DNA of 50,440 nucleotides from Candidatus Krumholzibacteriia bacterium (GCA_016744705.1 JADGDU010000010.1:1-50440); one strand, 5' to 3'. Positions 9,469-19,821 are shown, counted from the first letter of the stretch. Translations and numbers: made by a program. Notes: generated by a model not told the origin, from the sequence alone.

Positions 9469-11190
9469 TCACGACTCGAGAGCTTGTTCCAGTTTCGTGC
9501 GTACGGCCTTGCGGCTTTCAGCAGCCAACGTTTCACTCTCGGCCATGGCATTCTTGGCGCGTCCCAAAGTCTCTTCCAGGAAACCAGGTTCGCCACTCTG
9601 ATCCAATTCTTTCAGACCGTCGAGATTAATCAATACGTTATAATAAGCACCTTCAGCACCAGCCAGAGCAGTCAGCACTGCCACACCGGCATCACTGAGG
9701 CTGGCGGCGTTGCCTATCTCGCCAATTTCCGTGGCCAACTTCAGCAGGCCGGGCACTTTTTCCAACACCGACAAGGGCACTCTGGTGGCACCACGGGTGG
9801 CTTCGGCTATGGCCAGGTCGCGGGCCTTTTTCTGTGCATCGGTTTTCTTGGGCAAACCGAAGCAATCCATGACCACGTTGAAGGAGTTGGTATCGTCGTC
9901 AATAGCGGCCAGGAAGAAGTCTTTCAAATCCTGTCCCAGCTCGGCGATTTCCTTCACACGATCCTGGACTTTTGCGTATTTTTTCTTACCCACGCTCAAG
10001 TTGCCGACCATGGCCGTCAGTGCCGCAGCCTGGGCAGCGCACAAAGCGGCCACGGATCCTCCACCGGGGGCGGGGCTGTCAGTGCTGAGCACATCCACAA
10101 ATTCGCGATTGGTCATGCTGACAAGGGTGCCGTCCACAAGACCGGCTTGGTATTCGATGACTTTGTCTGCAGGATCAAAAGGACCCAATTCTCTCAGGCC
10201 CATGCTCTGGATGGCTGTTTCCAGAATCATTTTCCGAGGAACACCGGCTGATTGGCCAGCTTTTTTCAAGTAGTGCTTTCCAGCGGCGAGCAAGTCACCT
10301 TCAGGGATCAACCCTACCAGCTCACTACCCGTAACCCGGGCCCCGCGGTCCTGAGCGCTGGCACTGCAGGCGTCGAATGCCTGGTGGGGTTTGGTGATGG
10401 CGGTGTTGACAAGGTTGATGGAGACCTGAGCCTTGTCATATTCTTCGATGACCCAACCGACGGCTTTGCAGGCGTCCAGTTTGTAGGGGCCGGGAACCAT
10501 GACCGGCTTTTTCTTGGCATCTCTGACGATGACACCCTTGGCGTCTCTTTGGGCGCGGCCAGCTTCCTTGATGTCCAGGGCAATCTGAGAGCCGATGCTT
10601 TTGTTGCGGGTATTGAGGTTCACATTGTATGCGACCAGGAAACCCCGGGCAGAGACATTGGTGGCTCCGCTGCGCTTGGTGTTTTCATTCCACTCGTTAG
10701 GACCGAAGTCGGGCTTCCACTTATCAGTGCCCAATTTTTCTGACAGGGCTTCGTATTCACCCTTACGCACGAAGGCCAAGTTACGGCGCTCTTTACTGGA
10801 GGCGGCTTCTTCATACAGGTAAACAGGAACCTGGAGTTCAGCTCCGATGCGCTGGCCCACTTTACGGGCAATCTCAACACACTCTTCCATGGACACGCCA
10901 CGCACAGGGACGAAGGGGCATACATCGGTGGCGCCGTGGCGGGGATGGGCTCCTTTTTGTTTGCTCATGTCGATGAGTTCGGCGGCCCGCTTGACCACTC
11001 GGAAGGCCGCTTCGGCTACACCTTCGGGATCGCCAATGAAAGTGATCACCGTGCGGTTGGTGTCCGCTCCGGGGTCCACATCCAGCAAATGCACGCCGGC
11101 AACTTCGCCCACAACGGAAGTGACAGCTTCGATGATGGCCGGATCCCGACCTTCGCTAATATTGGGAACGCATTCGACCAGCTTCTTCAT
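9469..11190 (-). CDS. bifunctional glutamate formimidoyltransferase / formimidoyl-THF cyclodeaminase
   Basis: Histidine-degradation enzyme: the N-terminal part moves the formimino group from formiminoglutamate to tetrahydrofolate, and the C-terminal part cyclises it to methenyl-THF with release of ammonia. The 573 residues hold FTCD_N with its linker (about 1-330; AHPRHGATDVCPFVPV with His82, the catalytic residue number of the mammalian enzyme) and the helical cyclodeaminase domain (about 360-573; SPAPGGGSVAALCAAQAAAL). The start at 11190 fits the domain start (MKKLVECVPNISEGRD) and has AGAAGGG upstream. Other hut genes are not in the window. The same fused architecture occurs in vertebrates and some bacteria. 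Confidence 0.93.
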   Translation of the reverse strand: MKKLVECVPNISEGRDPAIIEAVTSVVGEVAGVHLLDVDPGADTNRTVITFIGDPEGVAEAAFRVVKRAAELIDMSKQKGAHPRHGATDVCPFVPVRGVSMEECVEIARKVGQRIGAELQVPVYLYEEAASSKERRNLAFVRKGEYEALSEKLGTDKWKPDFGPNEWNENTKRSGATNVSARGFLVAYNVNLNTRNKSIGSQIALDIKEAGRAQRDAKGVIVRDAKKKPVMVPGPYKLDACKAVGWVIEEYDKAQVSINLVNTAITKPHQAFDACSASAQDRGARVTGSELVGLIPEGDLLAAGKHYLKKAGQSAGVPRKMILETAIQSMGLRELGPFDPADKVIEYQAGLVDGTLVSMTNREFVDVLSTDSPAPGGGSVAALCAAQAAALTAMVGNLSVGKKKYAKVQDRVKEIAELGQDLKDFFLAAIDDDTNSFNVVMDCFGLPKKTDAQKKARDLAIAEATRGATRVPLSVLEKVPGLLKLATEIGEIGNAASLSDAGVAVLTALAGAEGAYYNVLINLDGLKELDQSGEPGFLEETLGRAKNAMAESETLAAESRKAVRTKLEQALES

Positions 11191-11421
11191 ATTCTGACCC
11201 TTCTTTGCATACATGTGTTCGGGAGATCGGCCGGCTTTCATGACATCCCACCGATCCCTGTGAAAGTAGCTCTCTGTCCCCGGGAATTCCAGCATCCAGA
11301 CGGCAGAACGCAAAATAACCGGACAATCAATGCAACCAATACCCTTCTCCTGCGTCTTGTTTTCTGTGGGTCATTCAGGCCCGATCATTGCCTCTTCCTT
11401 TTCTGCGTAGGAGCTCGGACG

Positions 11422-12633
11422 ATGTCATTCATAAAGAAACCCCTGTTTCTGGTCTTCATATTCATTCTGATCATTGGTGGCACCGGAGCTGGGTTGTATT
11501 TCAGCGGTAAGCTCCCGGCAGGTCTTGGCCTGAGTGCGGACCAGGCTGTGGCCGATGATGCACAGGACGGTACCGAACCCTCAGAAAAAGATGAGGATGA
11601 CGACAAACCGGAAATTATGGCGGTGCCTGTAGAGTTGGCCTTGGCCCAGGCCCATGGAATCAGCTCGTACTATCGTGCCGCTTCGGTCATCGAAGCTGAT
11701 CGCATGGTTGAACTGACCTGCCGCACCACTGGTCGGGTGCAGAACCTGATGGTGGAAGAGGGCGATTGGGTGAAAAAGGGTGATGTCCTGGCGGAATTGG
11801 AAAACGATCGGGAAAAAATCCAATTGCGCAAAGCAGAACTCACCATGCATGACAAAGAACGAATTTTAGACCGCAACCGGGAAATGCTGGATGCTGAATT
11901 GATCAGCCAGCAGGAATTTCATGATGTGGAATCTGCCTGGAAGTTGGCCGAAGCCGAACGTGATCTGGCGCGCATCGCTCTGGAGGAAACCCGGGTGCGG
12001 GCAGCTTTTGCCGGCCAGATCACCGAGCGAAAAATAGTGGTTGGGCAGCAAGTGGCCATCAGTGCTCCCGCGTTCACCTTGGGAGATTTTGAGCCTTTGC
12101 GGGTAAGAGTGAATCTGCCCGAAGCCGTGGCTCGAAAAGTCTCTGCCGGGCAGCGAGTCCTGGTTTCACCCGAGGCCTTGGATGAAGCCATGGAGGCCCG
12201 GGTGGAACGAGTTTCACCTGTGGTGGATCCAGCCACCAGCACTGTGCGGCTCACCTTATTATTGGAGGATGGCGACAATCTGGCCCAGGTGGGGGGATTT
12301 GCCAAAATCCGCATCACCACCGACTCCCATCATGACGCTCTTTCCATCCCCAAGTTGGCCTTGGTGGAAGAAGGCGCTTTGCGCAGTGTCTTTGTGGCCG
12401 CTGCTGATACCGTGCGAAAAGTGGAAATCCGTACCGGGTTATATGATGAAACCCACGTGGAAATTCTGGAAGGCCTCAGTGATGGCGATTTCATCGTGAC
12501 GATGGGGCAGGGGGGATTGCGCACCGGAACCCTGATTAAGGCTCTCAATGCGGATGTCTTGGGCTACGAATCTCCAGCCGACGCCTTGAATGACGAACCT
12601 GATACAGTCACAGCCATGGCGGAGAACAACTGA
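11422..12633 (+). CDS. RND efflux periplasmic adaptor (membrane fusion protein)
   Basis: Adaptor subunit linking an RND pump to an outer-membrane channel, 403 residues. An N-terminal membrane anchor (about 5-28, no lipobox) is followed by an acidic low-complexity stretch (about 45-65). After it come a lipoyl/barrel-sandwich half (RVQNLMVEEGDWVKKGDVLAEL), a short helical hairpin, the second lipoyl half and beta-barrel domains (VDPATSTVRL). The start at 11422 is chosen for AGGAG about 8 bases upstream and for the anchor; the frame is open further upstream, but only antisense to the neighbouring gene. Its TGA overlaps the ATG of the first pump. No outer-membrane factor gene is present. Confidence 0.93.
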   Translation: MSFIKKPLFLVFIFILIIGGTGAGLYFSGKLPAGLGLSADQAVADDAQDGTEPSEKDEDDDKPEIMAVPVELALAQAHGISSYYRAASVIEADRMVELTCRTTGRVQNLMVEEGDWVKKGDVLAELENDREKIQLRKAELTMHDKERILDRNREMLDAELISQQEFHDVESAWKLAEAERDLARIALEETRVRAAFAGQITERKIVVGQQVAISAPAFTLGDFEPLRVRVNLPEAVARKVSAGQRVLVSPEALDEAMEARVERVSPVVDPATSTVRLTLLLEDGDNLAQVGGFAKIRITTDSHHDALSIPKLALVEEGALRSVFVAAADTVRKVEIRTGLYDETHVEILEGLSDGDFIVTMGQGGLRTGTLIKALNADVLGYESPADALNDEPDTVTAMAENN

Positions 12634-15600
12634 TGAAGGTCATACGATATGCAGTGACTCATCCGGTGACCGTATGGATGGTTACTCTGGCTGCCATGGT
12701 TTTTGGACTGACGGCTCTTGGTCGGTTGGATATGCGGCTACTTCCTGAAATCAGGTATCCCAGTCTGACGGTCCAAACTGAATTTCCCGGCACCGCTCCT
12801 GTGGATGTGGAGAACCTGGTGACCAGGCCCATCGAAGAAGCTGTCGGTGTGGTGCCTGGCTTGCGCAAGGTGCACTCCATAAGCCAGTCCGGGCTCTCGC
12901 AAATTACTCTGGAATTCAACTGGGGCACGGCCATGGATTATGCCGCCCTTGATGTACGGGAAAAGATCGACTTGGTCCGCTTGCCGGATGAAACCCGTGT
13001 ACCCCTGTTGTTGAAGTATGACCCGGCCCAGGACCCGGTGGTACGCATCGGGCTCAGTGGCAACGCTCCACTGGTGAGTCTGCGGAACATTGCCGATGAG
13101 GTATTAAAAAAGGAACTGGAAGCCCTGCATGGTGTGGCCGCCGCACGGGTCTCTGGTGGTTTGGAAGAAGAGATCCGGGTCGAGATTGATGAGACCCGTC
13201 TCTCTGCCCTGGGATTGGAAATCGCCACGGTGAGTCAGGCTCTGGCCTCCGAGAATATCAACGCCTCCGGTGGACGGCTGCGGGATCGAAACGCTGAATA
13301 TATCGTCCGCACTCTCAGCCGGTTTGAAAGCCTGGAAGATATTGAAAATGTTACGGTGGGCCTTGTGGCCAATGAACCCATACGGTTGGCTGACGTGGCC
13401 CGTGTTTACCGAACCCACAAAGAGCGATCCACTGTCACCCACATTGATGGATTTGAGAGTGTGGAAATTGCCATCTACAAAGAAGGCGATGCCAACATTG
13501 TGGAAATGGCCGGTGGAGTGACTGGTCATCTGGAAAGTTTACGCCAAAGGCTGCCTGATGGGGTCCAGCTGGAGGTTCTGTTTGATCAGTCAATTTTCAT
13601 CTCCTCGGCGGTTCGGGAAGTACGCAACAACGCGATCATCGGGGGGCTGCTGGCCATTGTTGTTTTGTTTGTGTTTTTGCGGGACTTCCGCAGCACAATG
13701 ATCATCGGCATTGCCATCCCCATTTCCATTGTGGCCACTTTCATTTTGATGTTAACCAGGGGCGTGTCCCTGAATATTATGTCCATGGGTGGATTGGCTC
13801 TGGGCGTGGGCATGTTGGTGGATAATTCCATTGTGGTTCTGGAAAGCATCCACCGGAAAAAGGAACAATCCTCAGGTGATGTTGATATGGGGGAAATTGC
13901 GTCTGCTGGTGCTGGCGAAGTGGCTGGTGCAGTGACGGCTTCCACTTTGACTACCCTGGCTGTCTTTGTTCCTATCGTCTTTGTGGTGGTGGGTGTGGCT
14001 GGGCAGATCTTCCGGGATCAAGCCCTGACCGTGACCTTCAGCCTGGCCATCTCCCTGATTCTATCTTTGACTTTCACGCCCATGGCCGTGGCTTTTGGGC
14101 TGCGAATTCGCGGATCACGCATGGGTGAAGGCATCATGAGCAAGGAGAAGTCCGGTGCCGAGGGAAGTTCCTGGTATCAATCCTGGTCCCGCCACGCTCC
14201 TGCGTCCAACCGGATTCTGCGTGCGATACAGTTGGGAGCTTTGTTCTTGGTTTTGGGAGGGCCCTTATTGGTCTTCCGGGGTTTACAATTTGTGGGAGCC
14301 GCCTTCAAATGGCTTGTCTTGATTGCCTTGTGGCCCCTGACCTGGCTCTTTGAACGCACTTTTCCCCTCATGCAGAAGAGCTATGACAATACCCTGAACT
14401 TCGCTTTGGGCCACCGCATTCCGGTGTTGTTTCTGGTGGTGCTGATGGCTGCTGGAGCGGTCATGTTGTGGCCCAGTCTGGGCACGGAATTGGTGCCGCC
14501 TCTGGCTCGGGGAGAATTCACCCTGGCTCTGGAAATGCCCGAAGGAACACCTCTGGCTTTGACGGACCGCGAAGTGGCAAGCCTCGAGAAGAAGCTGGCG
14601 GAACTACCTGGAGTGGCCCTTGTGGCTGGTGATGTGGGGGTATCCCGCGATGGTGAAACCAGTGCCCAGCGACGCAAGGAAAACCGTGCCGAGGTGCATG
14701 TGCTTTTGGATGAGTCCACAGCAGATGCCGAGGCCTTGGCTTTGGAGCGCATCCGGTCAGTTATTAAGGAACACCCGGACCTACAGATGAAGGTGCGGCG
14801 TCAGGCCCTTTTGGCCTTCGGCGCTCCCGTTGAAGTGGATGTCTACGGCTATAGCCTTCCTGATTTGCAGAAGACTGCCGACCTGGTGGCCGAACGCCTG
14901 GAAAAAGTTGATGGTTTGCGAGACATCAGGCTGAGCATGGTGCCCGGTTCTCCAGAAGTTCAGGTGAGTTTTGATCGTGACAAGTTGAACCGCTACGGCC
15001 TGACTCTCGGTGGAGTTTCGACACTCTTGCGGGATAAAGTGCGGGGTAATGTGGCCAGCCGTTTCCGGGACCGGGAACGTCACGTGGATATCCGTGTCAT
15101 GAACAGCAGTGAACAGCGCAATACCCTGACTGCGGTGCAGGATCTCATTGTCACCGAGCGCGAGGGCATCCCCATCAAGTTGTCTTCCATTGCCAATATG
15201 GACGTTGTGACGGGACCTTCAGAAATCCACCGTTTGGGTAGCAAACGAGTGGCCATCGTCTCGGCCAATGTTTCAGGCCGGGATTTGGGCTCTGTGACGG
15301 CGGAAATTTCCGACGCCTTGCGTGGTCTGCCTTTGCCTGCTGGAATCTCTGTGGAGTTGGGCGGTCAGAATGACGAAATGACCAAGAGTTTCCGGTCCCT
15401 GCAAATGGCCATACTGCTGGCTGTTTTCCTGGTGTACCTGGTGATGGCCTCGCAGTTTGAATCTTTCGTTTACCCTCTGATCATCATGTTCACCGTGCCT
15501 TTGGCCATGACGGGTGCCGTCTACGGCTTGTACCTCGGTGGTATGAGTGTCAGCGTCATTGCGGTCATTGGGGCTATTATGTTGGCGGGTATTGTCGTCA

Positions 15601-15911
15601 ATAATGGTATTGTGCTGGTGGACCGAATCAACCAACTACGGAGGGCGGGTCAGGATCTTGGCAATGCCGTGCGTCATGCCGGCAGCGAACGCCTGCGTCC
15701 CATTTTGATGACCACCTCGACTACTGTTTTGGGCCTGCTGCCCATGGCTCTGGGATTGGGTGAAGGGGCGGAGCTCCGAGCTCCTTTGGCCGTCACTGTC
15801 ATCAGTGGCCTGCTCCTGGCCACGATGCTGACTTTGGTGGTTGTCCCCGTGATCTACACTCTGTTTTCGGGCAAACCCCTCCAAGCTGCTCCCAGTGGGG
15901 AGGGCCGTTAA
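12633..15911 (+). CDS. RND-family efflux transporter, first of two, with extra membrane insertion
   Basis: AcrB-type inner-membrane proton-driven exporter, 1092 residues. It has the usual order: segment 1, a periplasmic porter domain, segments 2-6, a second porter domain, and segments 8-12. The segment-4 motif reads GMLVDNSIVVLES with Asp397, so the AcrB Asp-Asp pair is Asp-Asn here, as in many HAE homologues. Unusual is an enlarged region between segments 6 and 7 (about 490-590) containing two further hydrophobic stretches (about 531-574). It overlaps the adaptor gene by one base (TGATG), and the second pump starts one base after its stop, so the three genes are translationally coupled. The substrate is unknown. 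Confidence 0.93.
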   Translation: MKVIRYAVTHPVTVWMVTLAAMVFGLTALGRLDMRLLPEIRYPSLTVQTEFPGTAPVDVENLVTRPIEEAVGVVPGLRKVHSISQSGLSQITLEFNWGTAMDYAALDVREKIDLVRLPDETRVPLLLKYDPAQDPVVRIGLSGNAPLVSLRNIADEVLKKELEALHGVAAARVSGGLEEEIRVEIDETRLSALGLEIATVSQALASENINASGGRLRDRNAEYIVRTLSRFESLEDIENVTVGLVANEPIRLADVARVYRTHKERSTVTHIDGFESVEIAIYKEGDANIVEMAGGVTGHLESLRQRLPDGVQLEVLFDQSIFISSAVREVRNNAIIGGLLAIVVLFVFLRDFRSTMIIGIAIPISIVATFILMLTRGVSLNIMSMGGLALGVGMLVDNSIVVLESIHRKKEQSSGDVDMGEIASAGAGEVAGAVTASTLTTLAVFVPIVFVVVGVAGQIFRDQALTVTFSLAISLILSLTFTPMAVAFGLRIRGSRMGEGIMSKEKSGAEGSSWYQSWSRHAPASNRILRAIQLGALFLVLGGPLLVFRGLQFVGAAFKWLVLIALWPLTWLFERTFPLMQKSYDNTLNFALGHRIPVLFLVVLMAAGAVMLWPSLGTELVPPLARGEFTLALEMPEGTPLALTDREVASLEKKLAELPGVALVAGDVGVSRDGETSAQRRKENRAEVHVLLDESTADAEALALERIRSVIKEHPDLQMKVRRQALLAFGAPVEVDVYGYSLPDLQKTADLVAERLEKVDGLRDIRLSMVPGSPEVQVSFDRDKLNRYGLTLGGVSTLLRDKVRGNVASRFRDRERHVDIRVMNSSEQRNTLTAVQDLIVTEREGIPIKLSSIANMDVVTGPSEIHRLGSKRVAIVSANVSGRDLGSVTAEISDALRGLPLPAGISVELGGQNDEMTKSFRSLQMAILLAVFLVYLVMASQFESFVYPLIIMFTVPLAMTGAVYGLYLGGMSVSVIAVIGAIMLAGIVVNNGIVLVDRINQLRRAGQDLGNAVRHAGSERLRPILMTTSTTVLGLLPMALGLGEGAELRAPLAVTVISGLLLATMLTLVVVPVIYTLFSGKPLQAAPSGEGR

Positions 15912-15912
15912 T

Positions 15913-18900
15913 ATGTGGTTGACCTACATGGCCCTCCGGCGGCCCGTCACATTGGCCATGGTTTTAGTCTCGGTGATTCTGCTGGGCGCCGTGTCTATCC
16001 TCAAGTTGCCCCTGGATTTTTTGCCCCGGGTGGAATTCCCCTTTATTGCCGTGTACATCCCATACCAGAACGGGCTGCCCACTGAGAATGAAAAAGACAT
16101 TGTTCGGCCCATTGAAGAAGTGCTGGCCACCCTGGGTGGAGTGCGGGAAATCCGCAGTTTCAGCGATGCTGATGCCGTTCAAGTGGGAGTTAATTTCGAG
16201 TGGGGCCAGGATGTCAACCTGCTGCGTATGGAGGTCAAAGAGCGCATCGATCAAATCCGCAGCGAGTTGCCGGCGGATATCCAACAGATCCTTCTGCTGA
16301 CTTTCAACACCAACGATATTCCCATTATCGAAGGCCGTATTTCGGCTAAAGGTCGTGATCTGAGTGAAAGCTGGGATCTGCTGGATCAAAAGATTATTGC
16401 ACCCTTGCAGCGCATTCCTGGCGTCGGCCGTGTTCAGATTGATGGAGTGAATCCGACCCAGGCTTCGGTGTATTTGCTGTTCGACAAAATTATGGAACAC
16501 GACGTGGATGTGAGCCATCTCTTTGCGGAGCTGCAAGGTGCGAACGTAGAGTTGACGGTGGGCAAAGTCACAGATGATGGCTTGCGTTACGATGTGCGCA
16601 CCGTCAGTGGTCTGTCTGGTGTCGAGGACTTGAAAGAGCTGCCTATTTCTGCCTCTGGCTTGAAACTGAAAGATGTGGCTGAGGTTCTTTATGGTGCTCC
16701 CGCCTTAAGCTACGGCCGCATCCTGAATGAAGAGCCTGCCATTGCCTTTTGGGTACAAAAAGCCTCTGGTTACAACACAGTGGAGGTGTGCCGGGCTGTA
16801 GAAGAAGAGTTGGCGCGCATCAATGATGACCCCGCCCTGGCGGGGATCAACAGTTTTTCATTCTTCAACCAGGCCGATGAAATTACGGGCTCCCTGAAAA
16901 GCCTTTTACAAGGAGGATTGTTCGGCTCAGTTCTGGCTTTAGCCATTCTGTATCTCTTCCTGCGCCGTTTGAGCATGACCTTGGTGGTCTCAGTAGCCAT
17001 ACCCATTTCCATTCTCGGCACGACCATTTTCATGTTTCTCAGCGGCAGCAGTTTGAATGTCTTGTCGATGATGGGATTGATGCTGGGGGTGGGCATGCTG
17101 GTGGATAATGCTGTCGTGGTATTGGAGGCCATTCACCGCCGGCAGCACATGGGAGCCAGCCCGGTGGCAGCCGCCGCCCGGGGAACTAAAGAAGTGGGGC
17201 GCGCCATTGTGGCTTCCACTCTTACGACCATCATTGTTTTTGCGCCTATCGTTTTGAGTAAAAGCGACGAATTGGCGGTTTGGTTGGGTGAAGTGGGTGT
17301 TACTATCAGCGTGACTTTGATTTTTTCCTTGTTGGTGAGTCTGACGGTCATTCCGGCTTTGTCCATCCGGTTGACACGCAATGCCAAGGATGAAAAGCTG
17401 GAGGATGCCCGCTGGTTGCTGGTGTTGAAGAAGCATTACCTGCGCGTGCTGTCCTGGACAGCCTTGAAGCATCCCCTGGTGACGGTTCTGGTGATTATGC
17501 CGCTGGTCTTGGTCATCACTGTTGGGGCCATGAAGCTCACCAATTTCAAGCCCGACGTGGAAGGCGAACAGGGGATCCAGCGCAAGAGTCTCCAGGTGCG
17601 TTTTGATTTTACTGATCCTGTGGATAAAAAGACTGCAAAAATCTACACTGAACGAGTTTCCGATTACCTGGAAACCCGGCGTGACGATCTGGGCGTTCGC
17701 GATCTCTATGCCTGGTATGGTGCCGATGGTGCCGCCGTCACACTCTTTTTCAGCGAAGGGGTGGTCACTCCTGATTTCTATACCGAAGTGAGGGAAGATC
17801 TTCGCACAAACCTGCCCGAACAAGCGGGATTGATCTACCGTTTTGGCGGAGATGACGGACAGGAGTCCGGGGCCAAATCCTTCAGTGTTACCATCAGTGG
17901 AGAAGAAACAGAGTATCTGGAAGGTTTTGTGGAAGAAGCTCAAAGACGTTTGGCCAGCATCGAGGGTGTCGCCGATCTGAAGAGCGACAACGATAACGGA
18001 AAATCGGAGATCCAAATTCACGTGGATCCCGATCAGGCGGGGCGGTTTGGGATTTCACCCCAGACCATATCCGAAATCATGTCTCTCACCTATCGCGGCA
18101 TGATGCTCCCGCGACTGCAAACCGGTGAAAAGGAAATCGACATGATCGTTTCCCTTTATCCCGAAGATACTGAATCCATAGAAAATCTGGCCCTGTTGAC
18201 GGTGGGGAGTGTGGGACAGCAGTCTGTGCAGTTGGGACAAGTGGCTGATTTCCAATTTGGCAAAAGCCCCGAACGCATTTTTCGTCTGGACCAGAAGAGT
18301 GGCATCACCATCACCGGAACTTGGGATGGCGAAAAACTTGATGAAGTACTTAAGAAAATCCGGCCATTGATGGACGGCATGGATTTGCCTTTGGGTTATG
18401 ACTGGAATTTCGGATCCAACATCGTGCGAGCCCAGCAGCAACAAAATGATATGAATATCAATATGATTTTGGCTCTGGCCTGTGTGTTCTTTGTGATGGC
18501 CAGCCTGTTTGAATCTCTACTCTATCCTTTGGTGGTCATGGGAACGGTTCCGTTTGCCTCTCTGGGTGTTTTCTGGTTGATGATGGCAACGGGCACTCCA
18601 TTCAACATGATGGCCATGATTGGCATTGTGATTCTGATTGGAGTGGTGGTCAACAACGGTATTGTTCTCATTGACCATATCAACAACCGCCGAAAAGAAG
18701 GGTTGCTGCTGGATCAGGCCATTGTCGAGGCCTGCGGTGAGCGCTTGCGCCCCATTTTGATGACCGCCGGCACCACCATTTTGGGTTTATTGCCGTTGGC
18801 GATTTTTCACGGAGCCAATGTGGGTGGGGCTGAATATTATCCCATGGCCAGGGCTATCAGTGGAGGTTTGGCCTCCAGTACTGTGTTAACTTTACTGGTT

Positions 18901-19011
18901 CTCCCCACTTATTATCGGCTGTCAACTTTAGGGACGCAGTGGTTCCAGAACGGCCGGAGTGATTGGAAAAAATTCCGCTCTCAAAGGGCTGTGGCCGGAT
19001 CACAACTATAA
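15913..19011 (+). CDS. RND-family efflux transporter, second of two
   Basis: AcrB-type exporter of 1032 residues with standard topology and GMLVDNAVVVLEAI in segment 4. It is clearly different from the pump encoded just upstream and lacks its insertion between segments 6 and 7. The order adaptor, pump, pump resembles mdtABC, where the two pumps form mixed trimers; that they do so here is inference. The ATG at 15913 is preferred over an in-frame GTG at 15895 because GGGGAGGG lies 8 bases before it and it directly follows the previous stop. No clear terminator is seen after the gene. Confidence 0.93.
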   Translation: MWLTYMALRRPVTLAMVLVSVILLGAVSILKLPLDFLPRVEFPFIAVYIPYQNGLPTENEKDIVRPIEEVLATLGGVREIRSFSDADAVQVGVNFEWGQDVNLLRMEVKERIDQIRSELPADIQQILLLTFNTNDIPIIEGRISAKGRDLSESWDLLDQKIIAPLQRIPGVGRVQIDGVNPTQASVYLLFDKIMEHDVDVSHLFAELQGANVELTVGKVTDDGLRYDVRTVSGLSGVEDLKELPISASGLKLKDVAEVLYGAPALSYGRILNEEPAIAFWVQKASGYNTVEVCRAVEEELARINDDPALAGINSFSFFNQADEITGSLKSLLQGGLFGSVLALAILYLFLRRLSMTLVVSVAIPISILGTTIFMFLSGSSLNVLSMMGLMLGVGMLVDNAVVVLEAIHRRQHMGASPVAAAARGTKEVGRAIVASTLTTIIVFAPIVLSKSDELAVWLGEVGVTISVTLIFSLLVSLTVIPALSIRLTRNAKDEKLEDARWLLVLKKHYLRVLSWTALKHPLVTVLVIMPLVLVITVGAMKLTNFKPDVEGEQGIQRKSLQVRFDFTDPVDKKTAKIYTERVSDYLETRRDDLGVRDLYAWYGADGAAVTLFFSEGVVTPDFYTEVREDLRTNLPEQAGLIYRFGGDDGQESGAKSFSVTISGEETEYLEGFVEEAQRRLASIEGVADLKSDNDNGKSEIQIHVDPDQAGRFGISPQTISEIMSLTYRGMMLPRLQTGEKEIDMIVSLYPEDTESIENLALLTVGSVGQQSVQLGQVADFQFGKSPERIFRLDQKSGITITGTWDGEKLDEVLKKIRPLMDGMDLPLGYDWNFGSNIVRAQQQQNDMNINMILALACVFFVMASLFESLLYPLVVMGTVPFASLGVFWLMMATGTPFNMMAMIGIVILIGVVVNNGIVLIDHINNRRKEGLLLDQAIVEACGERLRPILMTAGTTILGLLPLAIFHGANVGGAEYYPMARAISGGLASSTVLTLLVLPTYYRLSTLGTQWFQNGRSDWKKFRSQRAVAGSQL

Positions 19012-19179
19012 GGAAAAGACTAATATTTCATTGCGTGTTTTGGGCCTTAAGCCTATTATTCCGATAGCAGGTCTCCTATTTGATACAGTATGACTGTCCC
19101 CGATGGATGTTTTACCTGATCACTCGCCTAGCCGACCGGCTCACCGGTCCGATGTCATGACTAAAAAGGTGATAAGAAA

Positions 19180-19794
19180 ATGTACACCCCAAGTCCCAAT
19201 GATCGTGTAGCTATTTTTATTGATGGAGAAAATATTCATTACAGTGCCAAGCACTTGAATATGCGACTGGATTATCTGAAACTTTGCCGCAAACTTGCAG
19301 GGCCCCGGCGCCTGGTTCGGTCCTATTTTTACACAGCAGTGAGCAGCCAATCCGAAGGGAAAATTGATTTTATCAACTTCCTTCGTCTCAATGGTTTTAA
19401 GGTCGTTATCAAGGAAATCAAATCCTTTAACGAGGCGGAACAGGGTGGGCGCAGTGTGCGCAGCAGCCTGGATATGGAAATGGCCATCGACGCTTTGGAA
19501 TTATCCCCCAAACTGGATTCCATCATCCTCTGTACCGGTGATGGTGATTTCCGGCCTCTGGTGGAAGCTCTGGGACGTCGCGGATTGCATGTGGAAGTTT
19601 GTGCCTTGCGTGAAATGACCAGCACAGACTTGATTGCCACCGCCGATCGTTATACGGATCTGGCCTCCCTGAAAGATTTTGTTGCCCTGGCCGGCCCACC
19701 GCCCCGGGAAATCAAAAACGAATTACCTGCCGTGGAAGAAGAGGACTTCAATTCCTCTTCGTTCAAGGCTCAGGATACAAGCTTTGATTTCTAG
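19180..19794 (+). CDS. NYN-domain (LabA/DUF88-like) putative ribonuclease
   Basis: A 204-residue protein of the PIN-like NYN superfamily. The acidic residues that would bind metal are visible: Asp15 in FIDGENI, Asp98 in SLDMEMAID, and Asp121 and Asp123 in CTGDGDF. It therefore probably cuts RNA in the cytoplasm; the target is unknown. The last 35 residues are acidic and low-complexity. The gene stands alone, 168 bases after the RND operon, and ends in a hairpin terminator shared with the convergent aminotransferase gene. Confidence 0.87.
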   Translation: MYTPSPNDRVAIFIDGENIHYSAKHLNMRLDYLKLCRKLAGPRRLVRSYFYTAVSSQSEGKIDFINFLRLNGFKVVIKEIKSFNEAEQGGRSVRSSLDMEMAIDALELSPKLDSIILCTGDGDFRPLVEALGRRGLHVEVCALREMTSTDLIATADRYTDLASLKDFVALAGPPPREIKNELPAVEEEDFNSSSFKAQDTSFDF

Positions 19795-19821
19795 TTTTTA
19801 ACGGGACATCGGAATCTGCGA

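Noticed and set aside
10936..11421. Upstream extension of the RND adaptor frame
   Set aside because: The extension is antisense to the formiminotransferase gene and has no conserved sequence. The start at 11422 has a ribosome-binding site and a membrane anchor.
16990..18021. Minus-strand frame of 343 codons antisense to the second RND pump
   Set aside because: No recognisable domain, skewed composition and no ribosome-binding site; the pump gene on the plus strand is unambiguous.
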